From Verrucomicrobia bacterium SCGC AAA164-E04 (lineage in GTDB: Bacteria > Verrucomicrobiota > Verrucomicrobiia > Limisphaerales > AAA164-E04), in NCBI GenBank assembly GCA_000383715.1, contig KB911840.1:1-64000 (forward strand): a DNA stretch of 64,000 nucleotides, given 5' to 3'. This document shows positions 24,967 through 34,843 of the stretch, in pieces. Position 1 is the stretch's first letter; every line of letters begins with the position of its first letter. Both the position numbers and the translations under genes were made by a program. Under the pieces are notes generated by a model, which saw only the letters and a program-made list of their open reading frames with translations, was not told where the DNA came from and did no database searches.

Positions 24967-25857
24967 TCAAATCCGGAAGCGCCAGTAGGGAAAGATGATT
25001 TCAAGGGCGGTTACAATCAGAAAGATGAGACTGATCATGGCATTGAGTCGAAAGAAGGAATAATTGATCCACTTGAGACTGCGTTTGCGGGCCAGCCAAT
25101 GTTCCATCACCAATGCGATGAGGATCAGGGACAATCCTGCGATATAGGCGAGCCTAAAGGATTGAAGAAAACCGAAAATCGCAAGGATTCCCCACATGAT
25201 CATATGGCTCAGAAACGCAGTCTGAAGCGCGTTTTTGACGCCCCAGCCCACCACGACCGAATGAAGTCCGTGTTTGCGATCGAATTCGTGGTCCTGCATT
25301 GCGTAGATAATATCAAAGCCAATCAGCCAGAAAACGACGGCGATGCTCAACAGGACTGGGGCAAGACTCAGTGATTCTGTCACTGCCAGCCACGCTCCGA
25401 TGGGGGCAAGGCCAAGCGCAATCCCCAAATAGACATGCGTATAGTCCGTGAACCGCTTGGTAAGAGAATAGAAGCATACAACAAACAGGGCGACGGGCGA
25501 CAGGTAGAAGCAGATGGAGTTGATGTGATACGCGATGTAGAGGAATGCCGCACCGCTGGTGATCAACAGGAGTTTGGCGCTGAACAGAGAAATGGAACCT
25601 GCAGGGAGATGGCGGTTAGCTGTTCTTGGGTTCAGCTTGTCGAAGTGACGGTCCACAATTCGATTGAAGGTCATTGCGCAGGTTCGAGCGGTGACCATGG
25701 CGCCGAGAATGAGAAAGAAAAGACGCCAACCGGGCCAGCCTCGATTTTCCCTTGCAGCCAACAGCATCGATGCCAGCGCAAAGGGCAGGGCGAAGACCGT
25801 GTGGGAAATTTTTACAAATCCTCCCCATTTCGCTATTTCCTGAAAAATCCCTTTCAT
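24967..25857 (-). CDS. mqnP: UbiA-family prenyltransferase, probable MqnP
   Basis: The 296-residue polytopic protein has the first Asp-rich motif FNRIVDRHFDKLNPRTANR and the second DIIYAMQDHEFDRKHGL. The NPRTANRHLPAG phrase is typical of the UbiA-like enzymes assigned to the futalosine menaquinone pathway (MqnP); classical UbiA of ubiquinone synthesis is close. No other mqn gene is in the window, so the pathway is inferred. A rhodanese gene lies just upstream on the same strand (five bases). Confidence 0.8.
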   Translation of the reverse strand: MKGIFQEIAKWGGFVKISHTVFALPFALASMLLAARENRGWPGWRLFFLILGAMVTARTCAMTFNRIVDRHFDKLNPRTANRHLPAGSISLFSAKLLLITSGAAFLYIAYHINSICFYLSPVALFVVCFYSLTKRFTDYTHVYLGIALGLAPIGAWLAVTESLSLAPVLLSIAVVFWLIGFDIIYAMQDHEFDRKHGLHSVVVGWGVKNALQTAFLSHMIMWGILAIFGFLQSFRLAYIAGLSLILIALVMEHWLARKRSLKWINYSFFRLNAMISLIFLIVTALEIIFPYWRFRI

Positions 25858-25862
25858 CTACT

Positions 25863-26246
25863 TCACTTGCCGGTGCCTGATTTGTTCATGGGCCACTCAG
25901 CCTCCAGCAACGCTTTGTATCCTCCCGCCAGAGAATGTATATTTTTGTAACCCATGCGCTGGGCCACTTCCGCGGTCAAGGCAGAGCGGTAACCTCCTCC
26001 GCAATACATGATCAATTCGGTGGATTTGTCAGGAAACATGTTTTCGATGTCTCTTTCCAATACTCCTTTTCCAAGATGAACGGCTTCGCAGGCATGCTGC
26101 TTGTCCCATTCCCTGTCTTCTCGCACATCGACAAGTGCCACATGCTTTCCTGTCTTCAATCGCTCGCGGGCCTGATCAACGGAGACTTCGCTGATCTTTT
26201 CTCTGACCTCATTAACTATGGCTAAAAATTTTGGTGAGTGTTCCAT
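25863..26246 (-). CDS. Rhodanese-like domain protein
   Basis: The 127-residue single rhodanese domain has the strand LVDVREDREWDKQHA and an active-site loop MYCGGGYRSAL, with the persulfide-accepting Cys. Such proteins move sulfane sulfur or act as accessory carriers. It likely shares a transcript with the prenyltransferase gene. Confidence 0.88.
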   Translation of the reverse strand: MEHSPKFLAIVNEVREKISEVSVDQARERLKTGKHVALVDVREDREWDKQHACEAVHLGKGVLERDIENMFPDKSTELIMYCGGGYRSALTAEVAQRMGYKNIHSLAGGYKALLEAEWPMNKSGTGK

Positions 26247-26314
26247 CTGGGGTAGGTGATTTAATATTTAAAAAAAGATTACATGCAAAAAGGATGATGT
26301 TCTCATCTCAATTA

Positions 26315-28168
26315 TCATCGTATTGTATTCAAAGTATCCCAAGTCTCCAAGTAGAACAACTTGTCATCTGGAAGCAATTTATCAACATCAACCTTCAGGC
26401 CATACTCGCGTGCCGTGTCGAAGTCCTTTTTACGGTAAGCAATTTCAAACCAGGCCATATTGTAACCCGGGACAAGCTCTGCGGATAGTGTGTCACTTGG
26501 TATTTTTTTCATGTATTCCACTGCCTCAACAAATCTTCGATTGAGTGCAAGGGCCAGTGCATGATTGATGACCGACGCGATATTGACGTTTTTGTCACGA
26601 TTCATGAGTTCATAAGTGAGCGATACGGCTGTCTCTGGTTTCCTGCGTTCACTCACCAGCAAGGCTGCATAATTGTTCGTGTAAGCCCAATTGTCGGGAT
26701 CCATTCGATAGAGGTTTTCAGCTGCATCGAAAAGGGGTTCTCCCATGCCGCTGCTTGAAGCTAGTGTGAAGATGGTTTCCCAATAATCGGTGCTATCTTT
26801 GTAAGTGGATTTCAGAGGAGTGAGAATCGAAAGAGCTTGTGCAGGAAATCCCATATTGCCCAATTCCTGACCTATGAAATATCCAGTTGGAGCAAATGCA
26901 TACTTGTGCTGGACGACTTGACCTATGAGTTGCTCCGCTGCAAGTTGCCTGCTTTCTCCAACAGCAGCGCGTGCTTCCATGAATTGGCTGAAACCTGTCA
27001 ATGCATCGGTCACATGTCGGCTGTTTCTAATAATGAGAGCTGCCCTTCGAAGCTCAGGCCATTTTTTCATACCTGTGAGCAGCCGCGCATACACATGCCA
27101 AACGGTTTCATGATAGCCGTATTGCGGTGCATAGGTGGAAAGGAATTGAAGGGCGAGATCTTTCTCTCCCAATGAGGAAGCTACTTCTCCAAAATAGGCT
27201 ACCTCTATTGCGTTCCTGGGTGGGGAGTTGTAGCGCTGCAGTTGTTGTAAGGCTTCTGGCTTTCTTCCTTCTTGAATGAGCATGCCCCAGTAATTCAAAT
27301 GATGCATTAACGTGTCCTTGCCAACGCTGATCAGGAAATCCAGGGATTGTTTGTAATGATGTACTTCGGAACGAGCCTGACTTATTTGAATGTTCAGGAT
27401 ATGGGCCAATGCACCAGACTCCTTATCTTCCAATTTGGATCTCATGAACTCCAAATTGTCCAAAGCGGTTTCAGGCGGTCCCCATCCGGCAAGGTATGCA
27501 GCGCGATATAGTTTTAATTCGGGGTCAGAACCAATGTCTTCCGAGCTTAATTTGCTCAAATGTTCTCTGAAATCTTCTGCAGCTCCAGCACGGAACAGGG
27601 TTTTCACATACTTCTTCTCAAGATCGACTGATAAATCGCTTTCGAGTGTATTCAAAATGTAGTGGTTGTAAGTATGTAGATCGTAAAAATCAAAAACTTC
27701 CGCGAGTAATTGAACGTCTGTTCTATTGGTTTGACTGATTCTCAAAAACCACATGCCGTTCTGTGCAGCATCCTTGCTCTTGCTTCTGCGAAGATCATGT
27801 TCCATCAGGAAACGGAAGTATTCCCGCATGTATTCCAAGTTGCCGGGGTGGTTTGCAATGGAGGAATGCCAGGCGTGAACGGAATCATCGAACTTGTCCT
27901 CTGCCATCATTTTCAACGCGCTGCGTCTCAGGGACCAGGATTGGATGACATCCAGAAAACTAATTTTTACAGCCGGTTTGAATCCGTCTGGAGTGACCCG
28001 GTGGTATTTAATCAATGATATCGGCAATGAGAGAATCATCAGAAGCATGAGTAACAGACCCCACTTGAACCAGCGTGTGTAGAGCAGCAAGCGAGTCAAC
28101 GGCACGTCACGGTCTCGGACAAATTTTTCAATTTTCTGACGTCTGTCTAATGCCTCATTGTCTCTCAT
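26315..28168 (-). CDS. TPR-like membrane-anchored protein, function unknown
   Basis: The 617-residue protein has one membrane segment at about residues 35-52 (WGLLLMLLMILSLPISLI) and a long helical part made of degenerate TPR-like pairs (WHSSIANHPGNLEYMREYF, GMLIQEGRKPEALQQL). No catalytic motif was found. The helical part would face the periplasm if the N terminus is cytoplasmic. It lies 50 bases after mpl on the same strand. Confidence 0.75.
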   Translation of the reverse strand: MRDNEALDRRQKIEKFVRDRDVPLTRLLLYTRWFKWGLLLMLLMILSLPISLIKYHRVTPDGFKPAVKISFLDVIQSWSLRRSALKMMAEDKFDDSVHAWHSSIANHPGNLEYMREYFRFLMEHDLRRSKSKDAAQNGMWFLRISQTNRTDVQLLAEVFDFYDLHTYNHYILNTLESDLSVDLEKKYVKTLFRAGAAEDFREHLSKLSSEDIGSDPELKLYRAAYLAGWGPPETALDNLEFMRSKLEDKESGALAHILNIQISQARSEVHHYKQSLDFLISVGKDTLMHHLNYWGMLIQEGRKPEALQQLQRYNSPPRNAIEVAYFGEVASSLGEKDLALQFLSTYAPQYGYHETVWHVYARLLTGMKKWPELRRAALIIRNSRHVTDALTGFSQFMEARAAVGESRQLAAEQLIGQVVQHKYAFAPTGYFIGQELGNMGFPAQALSILTPLKSTYKDSTDYWETIFTLASSSGMGEPLFDAAENLYRMDPDNWAYTNNYAALLVSERRKPETAVSLTYELMNRDKNVNIASVINHALALALNRRFVEAVEYMKKIPSDTLSAELVPGYNMAWFEIAYRKKDFDTAREYGLKVDVDKLLPDDKLFYLETWDTLNTIR

Positions 28169-28218
28169 TTAGATCATTACAACAGTCCTCATACTCCCCC
28201 GGTCGAGCCCACCAAAAG

Positions 28219-29620
28219 CTATGCAATGGTGTCGGAAAGCGCAACCAAGACTTTTTCGTGGACCCCTCCGAACCCTCCATTGCTCAAGATCGCCACGACA
28301 TCGCCTGATCGTGCCTCTGCGGCGACTGCGGCGGCCATATCATCGGGATCGGCAATGACTTTTGCTTCTTTGCCCTGGCTCTGAATGGAATTCACTATGT
28401 CTGTTAAATTCAGGCGATCTTCCGGTTTCAGTAGCTCTGCTCTGGCAACTTCCCCAAAGAGTGACACATCGGCTTCTGAAAATGCATCCATCAGCTCTGT
28501 CTGAAAGACGCTGCGGCGGGTGGTATTGCTACGAGGTTCAAACAGCACCCAGAGGCGTCCCTCAGGATAAGCTTGTTTCAAGGTTTGAACGATTTTTTTA
28601 ATGGCTGTGGGATGGTGCGCAAAGTCATCAATGACAGTGATTCCTCCCGTGGTTCCGATGATCTCCAGTCTCCGTTTGACGCCCTTGAAAGTCCGGATGG
28701 CCTCCTGAATGATTGCCGGAGAAATACCGCATTGATGTGCACACGCAATGGCTGCCGCAGCATTTTCCAGATTATGCTCTCCTATCATGGGTAATTGGTA
28801 TGCATCCCCATTGACAGTGAAGTGCAGCGTGCCTTTGTCCGTGTGGTTGGAGGTGACCAGAAAGTCCTGATCTCCACTCAACCCAAATCGTTGGACCGGG
28901 CAAAAATCAACATCCAGCAGCGGAGCTAAATTTGCGTCTGTTCCATTGGCGAGTAGAAGTCCATTGGAAGGCACCAGACGAATCAGATGGGAGAAGGTTT
29001 TTTGAACTGCCTGAAGGTTTTCAAAGATATCCGCATGATCAAATTCCAGATTGTTGATGACTGCGATTTCCGGAAGATAATGAACAAATTTGCTGCGCTT
29101 GTCGAAAAAAGCGGTGTCATACTCGTCTCCCTCCAGCACGATCCAGTCGCTGTCGGTTAATCGGGCTCCATGCTGAAAATTACCGGGTAAACCGCCGATC
29201 AGAAAGGAAGGATGCAGGCCGGCACATTCCAGAATCCAGGTGATCATTGAGGTCGTTGTGGTCTTACCATGGGTTCCTGCGACAACAATAGATCGTTTTT
29301 CGCGAATGAAGCATTCCTTCAATAGCTCCGGCAATGAGCAATAGCGCCATTTTTCAGCGAGCACATGCTCGACTTCAGGATTGCCCCGCGAAAGTGCGTT
29401 GCCGATCACGATGCAGTCCGGCCTCTCGTCCAAATGAGCGGGATCAAATCCTTCATGCACCTGAATGCCTGCCTGAGCCAAAAAGGTGGACATGGGGGGG
29501 GTAAACGTTGGCATCCGAGCCGGATATGCGATAGCCCTGCGACTTAAGTGCAGCCGCAGTCGAGGCCATTGCGGTGCCGCAGATGCCTACAAAGTAAATA
29601 TGATCTCCGTCTTGAACCAC
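28219..29620 (-). pseudogene. mpl: Murein peptide ligase Mpl with a frameshift in a C run
   Basis: Mpl joins recycled murein tripeptide to UDP-MurNAc. The main frame (to 29514) has the ATP-binding VAGTHGKTTTTSMITW, DEYDTAFFDKRSKFVHY, NNLEFDHADIF and VIDDFAHHPTA. Its N-terminal part is in another frame: from a GTG at 29620 it reads IYFVGICGTAMASTAAA and GSDANVYPP. The frames meet in a run of eight C (plus-strand G at 29494-29501); seven C would give one protein of about 466 residues, with YPPMST as in known Mpl. So this copy is frameshifted, phase-variable or misread. Translation from 29514 alone would lack the dinucleotide-like domain's first strand. Confidence 0.85.
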
Positions 29621-29865
29621 TCCGACAGCATGACTTAAACCTCACCCAAAAACCAAGTAGGATTTGTTGATCCACCAAAAAATTCCTGCCTCGGCCTTGT
29701 TTTTTCAACGGTTTCCTTCTTTCCAAGAATGAAAAAGTTTGTTCGAAAGCTTCTCAGTAGCTTTTTCTTCCTTGATTTGGGGCTGAAGGCACCTGTTAAT
29801 TCTTTTGCCTCTGGTTTGCATCGTTGATGAACAATGCTGAGACCTAATGAGGCGACACACACATC

Positions 29866-30693
29866 ATGGACCAGCAGCTGAACCAGAAAGAACTCAACAA
29901 GGCACTTGCCGTCGCTCAAGAGGCCGCGCAGGCGGCTGGCAAATTAATGAGCCAAAACCTTCGTAAAACAAAGAAACGGCAGGAGGAATCTCAGCATGAT
30001 ATCAAACTGGAACTGGATGTGCGCTGTCAGAAGGTCATCGAAAAAGTGCTCAAGGATTATCGCCCATCCATTCCTGTGCTGGGTGAGGAAGGATTTACTG
30101 GCGACGTGAACGAGCCGGTTCGCTGGATCGTCGATCCCATTGATGGAACTGTCAATTATACCTACGGCCTTCCCCATGCATGTGTGAGCATTGCCCTGCA
30201 AGGCGTCTCCAACAAAGCAGGGAAACGCAAATCCAAGCCTGAAACGATCCTTGGTGTGGTTTATGATCCGTTTCTGGATGAGATGTGGGCTGCCGTGAGA
30301 GATAAACCCGCACGCATGAATGGTCGCCTGATCCAGCCCAACAAGCACAAAAAACTGGAAGAATCCGTGCTTGCGATTGGTTTTTCCAAATCCAAAGGCG
30401 CCCTGGATGAAATGTTGCCTGCATTCAATGCTCTGGTTTACCGCGTGCGCAAGGTCAGGATTCTTGGAGCCGCCGCGCTTTCCCTGGCATGGATAGCCGA
30501 TGGCCGGCTTGACGCCTTCATGGAAAAAGGGGTCCGCATCTGGGACATCGTCGCTGGCGGATTTATCCTGGAACAAGCCGGCGGGGATTTTTATCATCAG
30601 GCAATCGACGACGAACACCGCTACTCCATGATCGCTAACAACGGATGCCTGCGCCGCAAACTGCAGCCTTTCATGCCCAAACACAAATCCTGA
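29866..30693 (+). CDS. Inositol monophosphatase family protein
   Basis: The 275-residue Li-sensitive phosphatase family member has the metal-binding motifs GEEGFTGD, WIVDPIDGTVNYTYG and the C-terminal WDIVAGGFILEQAGG. The family includes SuhB, inositol-1-phosphatase and CysQ; the substrate cannot be told. gatB follows after 33 bases and may be read through. Confidence 0.9.
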   Translation: MDQQLNQKELNKALAVAQEAAQAAGKLMSQNLRKTKKRQEESQHDIKLELDVRCQKVIEKVLKDYRPSIPVLGEEGFTGDVNEPVRWIVDPIDGTVNYTYGLPHACVSIALQGVSNKAGKRKSKPETILGVVYDPFLDEMWAAVRDKPARMNGRLIQPNKHKKLEESVLAIGFSKSKGALDEMLPAFNALVYRVRKVRILGAAALSLAWIADGRLDAFMEKGVRIWDIVAGGFILEQAGGDFYHQAIDDEHRYSMIANNGCLRRKLQPFMPKHKS

Positions 30694-30726
30694 ATCATTT
30701 TCCAAGCATAACCCAACACAGCAATC

Positions 30727-32151
30727 ATGGAATACGAACCCATTATCGGCCTGGAAACCCACGTCCAACTGAAAACCAAATCCAAAATGTGGTGCGGTTG
30801 TCCCAATCAGTATGGCGCTGATCCAAACACACAAGTTTGCCCTGTCTGCCTTGGCATGCCGGGTGTGTTGCCTGTTGCGAACGAAGAAGCGTTACGATTA
30901 ACCGCCTTGACGGGTTACCTGTTGAACTGCGATCTACCACGGCATGCCCGCTTTGATCGGAAAAATTATTTTTACCCTGATGTGGCTAAAAACTATCAGA
31001 TCACCCAGCTTGCATTGCCCTCCACCATCAATGGTCATGTGGACTTTGAGCTGAACGGCAAAACGGAGCGGGTACAGTTGACACGTGCGCATCTGGAAGA
31101 AGATGTGGGTAAAAGTTTTCACTATGATCGCCAGAGTGGAGTGGACTTCAACCGCGGTGGGGTTCCTTTGCTCGAAATCATCACGGAACCCTGCATTACC
31201 ACTGCGGACATGGCACATGCCTACCTCAACGCCTTGAAGGATATCCTGACGTACGCCGGGATCAGTGATTGCGACATGGAGAAGGGGATGGTGCGCTGTG
31301 ATGTCAATATCAGTGTGCGTCCCAAGGGAACGACCGAGCTGGGTGCCAAAGTGGAAATCAAGAACATGAACAGCTTCAGTGGGGTCCGTCGTGCCTTGCA
31401 GTATGAAATACCGCGTCAGATAGAAGCGATTCAGAACAACGAAACCATCGCTCAGGAAACCCGCCGATGGGACGACGTGGCCGGGATCACTGAAAGCATG
31501 CGCAACAAAGAAAATGCTCATGATTACCGTTATTTCCCTGATCCTGACCTCATGGCGTTCGAACCCTCTGAGGCCTGGCTTGAGGAAGTCAAAAAGGGTG
31601 TCGTCGAACTTCCACTCGCTCGGAAGAGACGTTTCATGGAACAATACAAATTGCCTGATGGAGATGCAGACGTATTCGTCAACGATGTTGCGCTGGGCGA
31701 TTATTTTGAGCAAATTGCCGTCAAGGTGGAGCAGCCAAAAGCCCTTGCCAACTGGGTCATCAACAACCTTCAAGCCAAACTGACGGAATCCGAGACAAGC
31801 TTGCAGGAGCTTAAATTTGACTCCTCTGCATTGCTGGAATTGATCAAGCTGGTGGATTCAGGAAAAATCAGCACCAAGATTGCGCAGTCCGTTTTTGTTG
31901 AAATGTTTGATACCGGTAAATCTCCAGCTGCGATTGTAGAAGAGAAAGGGCTTGTTCAAGTTTCAGACTCAGGTGCGATCGAGACCTTCTGTCAACAGGC
32001 CATTGAAGCCAACCCTGGTCCTGCAGATGATTTCCGTAAAGGCAAGGAAGCGGCATTGAATTTCCTGAAAGGTCAGGTAATGAAACTCAGCCGCGGCAAG
32101 GCCAATCCCGCTCTTGTCGGTGAAGTGCTGAAACGTATCCTAAACGGTTGA
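30727..32151 (+). CDS. gatB: Aspartyl/glutamyl-tRNA amidotransferase subunit B
   Basis: The 474-residue GatB amidates Glu-tRNA(Gln) or Asp-tRNA(Asn) together with GatA and GatC. It shows EPIIGLETHVQLKTKSKMWC, CPVCLGMPGVLPV, the kinase-like FDRKNYFYPDVAKNYQI, GGVPLLEIITEP and a C-terminal YqeY-like tail region (GKEAALNFLKGQVMK). The length is normal. gatA and gatC are not in the window. Confidence 0.97.
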   Translation: MEYEPIIGLETHVQLKTKSKMWCGCPNQYGADPNTQVCPVCLGMPGVLPVANEEALRLTALTGYLLNCDLPRHARFDRKNYFYPDVAKNYQITQLALPSTINGHVDFELNGKTERVQLTRAHLEEDVGKSFHYDRQSGVDFNRGGVPLLEIITEPCITTADMAHAYLNALKDILTYAGISDCDMEKGMVRCDVNISVRPKGTTELGAKVEIKNMNSFSGVRRALQYEIPRQIEAIQNNETIAQETRRWDDVAGITESMRNKENAHDYRYFPDPDLMAFEPSEAWLEEVKKGVVELPLARKRRFMEQYKLPDGDADVFVNDVALGDYFEQIAVKVEQPKALANWVINNLQAKLTESETSLQELKFDSSALLELIKLVDSGKISTKIAQSVFVEMFDTGKSPAAIVEEKGLVQVSDSGAIETFCQQAIEANPGPADDFRKGKEAALNFLKGQVMKLSRGKANPALVGEVLKRILNG

Positions 32152-32420
32152 CCCAGACTCAATATGGCAGTGTCCACCTGATTCCTGAGGCTACCTTTTT
32201 CAGGTTGATAGTATGTCTTGAGGCAAATTCGCGATACTATATCGCCTATCTTTGGCGTATCACCGCTACACCTGTAAACGATCGAAGAGAATTCAAAATC
32301 TCTCCGAACACTTCAGTTCCATTCTAATGGACACCGTCAAAATGGCGGCATCGTTACTGGTTTGCATCGACTCAGGTTGAAGTTGATTCCTGAGCGCCTT
32401 CACCATAGTATTGCTGGATC

Positions 32421-34835
32421 ATGACTCAACTTTCACATTGGTTCAGAAGCAATCGTTTTGGTTCTTTGTTTTTTACGACGAAGTGGGCATCGTCTTTTTT
32501 CATACTGATCGCTTGCACCTCAGTGAGTGCCGCTGAGTTCGGGGAAACCAAATTCCGTCAGCTTGAGGAAGTGCTTCCAACACCCAACAGCTATCGAACC
32601 GCTTCAGGTGCGCCGGGAAATGCATACTGGCAGCAGCGTGCGGATTACGACATCCGTGTGGAACTGGATGATGAGCGCCAACGCATCATTGGATCCGAGA
32701 AAATTCATTACACCAACAACAGTCCGGATGCGCTTGATTATCTTTGGGTACAAATCGATGCCAATCTCTTTGCCAAAGATTCCGACGGACATATTACAAG
32801 CTCAGCTCCTGACATCAAGCGACTGCAGTTCAAGTCGCTTCGAGGATTGCTCGAACGGGAGTCGTTTGATGGCAAGGCACGTATCCATTCGGTCAAGGAT
32901 GCTTCGGGAGCTGACCTGAGCCATACCATCGTCAAAACCATGATGCGCATTGATCTGCCGTTTCCTTTGAAACCCGGCAAATCGATGCATTTTTCCGTTG
33001 CCTGGTCCTATAACATCATCGATGCCCAATTGATTCGTGCTCGCAGCGGTTATGAGTATTTCCCCGAAGATGATAATTTCATTTATGAAATGGCTCAGTG
33101 GTTTCCTCGCATGGCTGCCTACACCGACGATCGTGGCTGGCATCACAAACAATTTCTGGGTCGCGGAGAATTCACGCTCGAGTTTGGAGACTACCGGGTT
33201 GCCATTACGGTGCCTGATGATCATGTTGTGGCCGCCACGGGTGAACTTCAAAATGGCAAGGAAGTATTGACGAACGAGCAATGGACGCGATTCCAGCAGG
33301 CAGCAAGCTCTGAAACACCCGTATTCATCATCACTCCCGAGGAGGCAAAAGAAAATGAATCCACAGATCCCTCGGGCAAGAAGACATGGGTATTTGAAGC
33401 TGAAAATGTAAGAGATTTTGCGTTCGCCAGTTCCCGCAAATTCATCTGGGATGCCATGCATCACCTGTCCGGAAAAAACAACGTGTTGGCCATGTCTTTT
33501 TATCCAAATGAAGCCGAGCCACTGTGGAGCAAATACTCGACGCACGCCGTTGCGCACACCATGGATGTCTACTCCAAGTTCTCCTTTGATTACCCCTACC
33601 CTGTAGCCATTTCCGTGAATGGCCCTGTCGGTGGCATGGAGTATCCCATGATCTGTTTCAATGCGCCACGACCACTGGCTGACGGTACTTATTGGGGTAA
33701 GCCGGCCAATGGTGAGCAATGGGTGCATTCCAAATATGGTTTGATTTCCGTGATCATTCATGAGGTAGGGCACAATTATTTCCCGATGATCGTGAACAGT
33801 GATGAGAGGCAATGGACCTGGATGGACGAGGGCTTGAACACTTTCCTTCAATACCTTGCCGAACAGGAATGGGAGGAGGACTATCCAGCGCGAAGAGGTG
33901 AACCCAAGGACATGGTTTCCTACATGAAATCTTCGCAGCAGGTTGCGATCATGAGTAATTCAGAGTCGATTCTTCAGTTCGGAAACAACGCCTACGGCAA
34001 ACCAGCAACGGCGTTGAACATTTTAAGAGAAACCATTCTGGGTCGCGAAGTGTTTGATTTTGCGTTCCGCACCTACTCGCAGCGGTGGATGTTCAAGCGT
34101 CCGCAGCCCGCGGACTTGTTCCGTTCTCTGGAGGATGCATCGGGCATCGATCTGGATTGGTTCTGGCGTGGTTGGTTTTACTCGACCGATCATGTCGATC
34201 TGGGGATTTCCAACGTCACCGAATATCAAATGGATACGCTGGACCCCGTCGTTGACAACGAGCGCCTCAAGCAGGATCGCGAGGAGGAGCCCGTTTCCAT
34301 TTCCAAATTACGCAACAAAAACCTGAAGCTGCTTGTGGATCAATTTTCTGAGCTGGTTGATTTCTACAATGATTACGATCCTCTGGATGTCATCGATGAA
34401 GATCGAGAAAAAGATCAGAAAGCGATCGATGAACTCGAACCCGTTGACAGGGATCTGCTGAAACTGGAGCGTCATTTTTATGTCGTCGATTTTGAAAATG
34501 TAGGCGGCCTTGTGATGCCTATCATTCTGGAAATCGAATATTTCAACGGTAGCAAGGAAACGCGTCATTACCCCGCAGAAATCTGGAGGCAACACAGCGA
34601 TCAGGTCAGTAAACTCCTGATCACACGTGAACCCATCCGTGCCATGCGAGTGGATCCCCATCTTCAGACGGCTGATGTCAACCTTGCGAACAACGTGTAT
34701 CCCCCTGAAATTCAGAAAGCTCGTTTCAAGCTTTCTCAGGAAAAACTGGACAAGAACCCGATGCAGAAAGCGGGTCTGGGTCAGTCTGATGATATTGAAG
34801 AGTCCGACGACGAGGCGAGTGAATCCACCGAGTAG
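32421..34835 (+). CDS. Secreted M1-family metallopeptidase
   Basis: The 804-residue protein has a signal region (WASSFFILIACTSVSAA), an N-terminal beta domain, and the zinc motif HEVGH (His447, His451) followed 18 residues later by the third ligand Glu470 in WMDEGLN. The GAMEN-like exopeptidase loop reads GGMEYP. The C-terminal 200 residues are rich in charged amino acids and end acidic. It is probably a periplasmic aminopeptidase. The 269 bases before it hold no gene I can recognise. Confidence 0.88.
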   Translation: MTQLSHWFRSNRFGSLFFTTKWASSFFILIACTSVSAAEFGETKFRQLEEVLPTPNSYRTASGAPGNAYWQQRADYDIRVELDDERQRIIGSEKIHYTNNSPDALDYLWVQIDANLFAKDSDGHITSSAPDIKRLQFKSLRGLLERESFDGKARIHSVKDASGADLSHTIVKTMMRIDLPFPLKPGKSMHFSVAWSYNIIDAQLIRARSGYEYFPEDDNFIYEMAQWFPRMAAYTDDRGWHHKQFLGRGEFTLEFGDYRVAITVPDDHVVAATGELQNGKEVLTNEQWTRFQQAASSETPVFIITPEEAKENESTDPSGKKTWVFEAENVRDFAFASSRKFIWDAMHHLSGKNNVLAMSFYPNEAEPLWSKYSTHAVAHTMDVYSKFSFDYPYPVAISVNGPVGGMEYPMICFNAPRPLADGTYWGKPANGEQWVHSKYGLISVIIHEVGHNYFPMIVNSDERQWTWMDEGLNTFLQYLAEQEWEEDYPARRGEPKDMVSYMKSSQQVAIMSNSESILQFGNNAYGKPATALNILRETILGREVFDFAFRTYSQRWMFKRPQPADLFRSLEDASGIDLDWFWRGWFYSTDHVDLGISNVTEYQMDTLDPVVDNERLKQDREEEPVSISKLRNKNLKLLVDQFSELVDFYNDYDPLDVIDEDREKDQKAIDELEPVDRDLLKLERHFYVVDFENVGGLVMPIILEIEYFNGSKETRHYPAEIWRQHSDQVSKLLITREPIRAMRVDPHLQTADVNLANNVYPPEIQKARFKLSQEKLDKNPMQKAGLGQSDDIEESDDEASESTE

Positions 34836-34843
34836 TGATTCGT

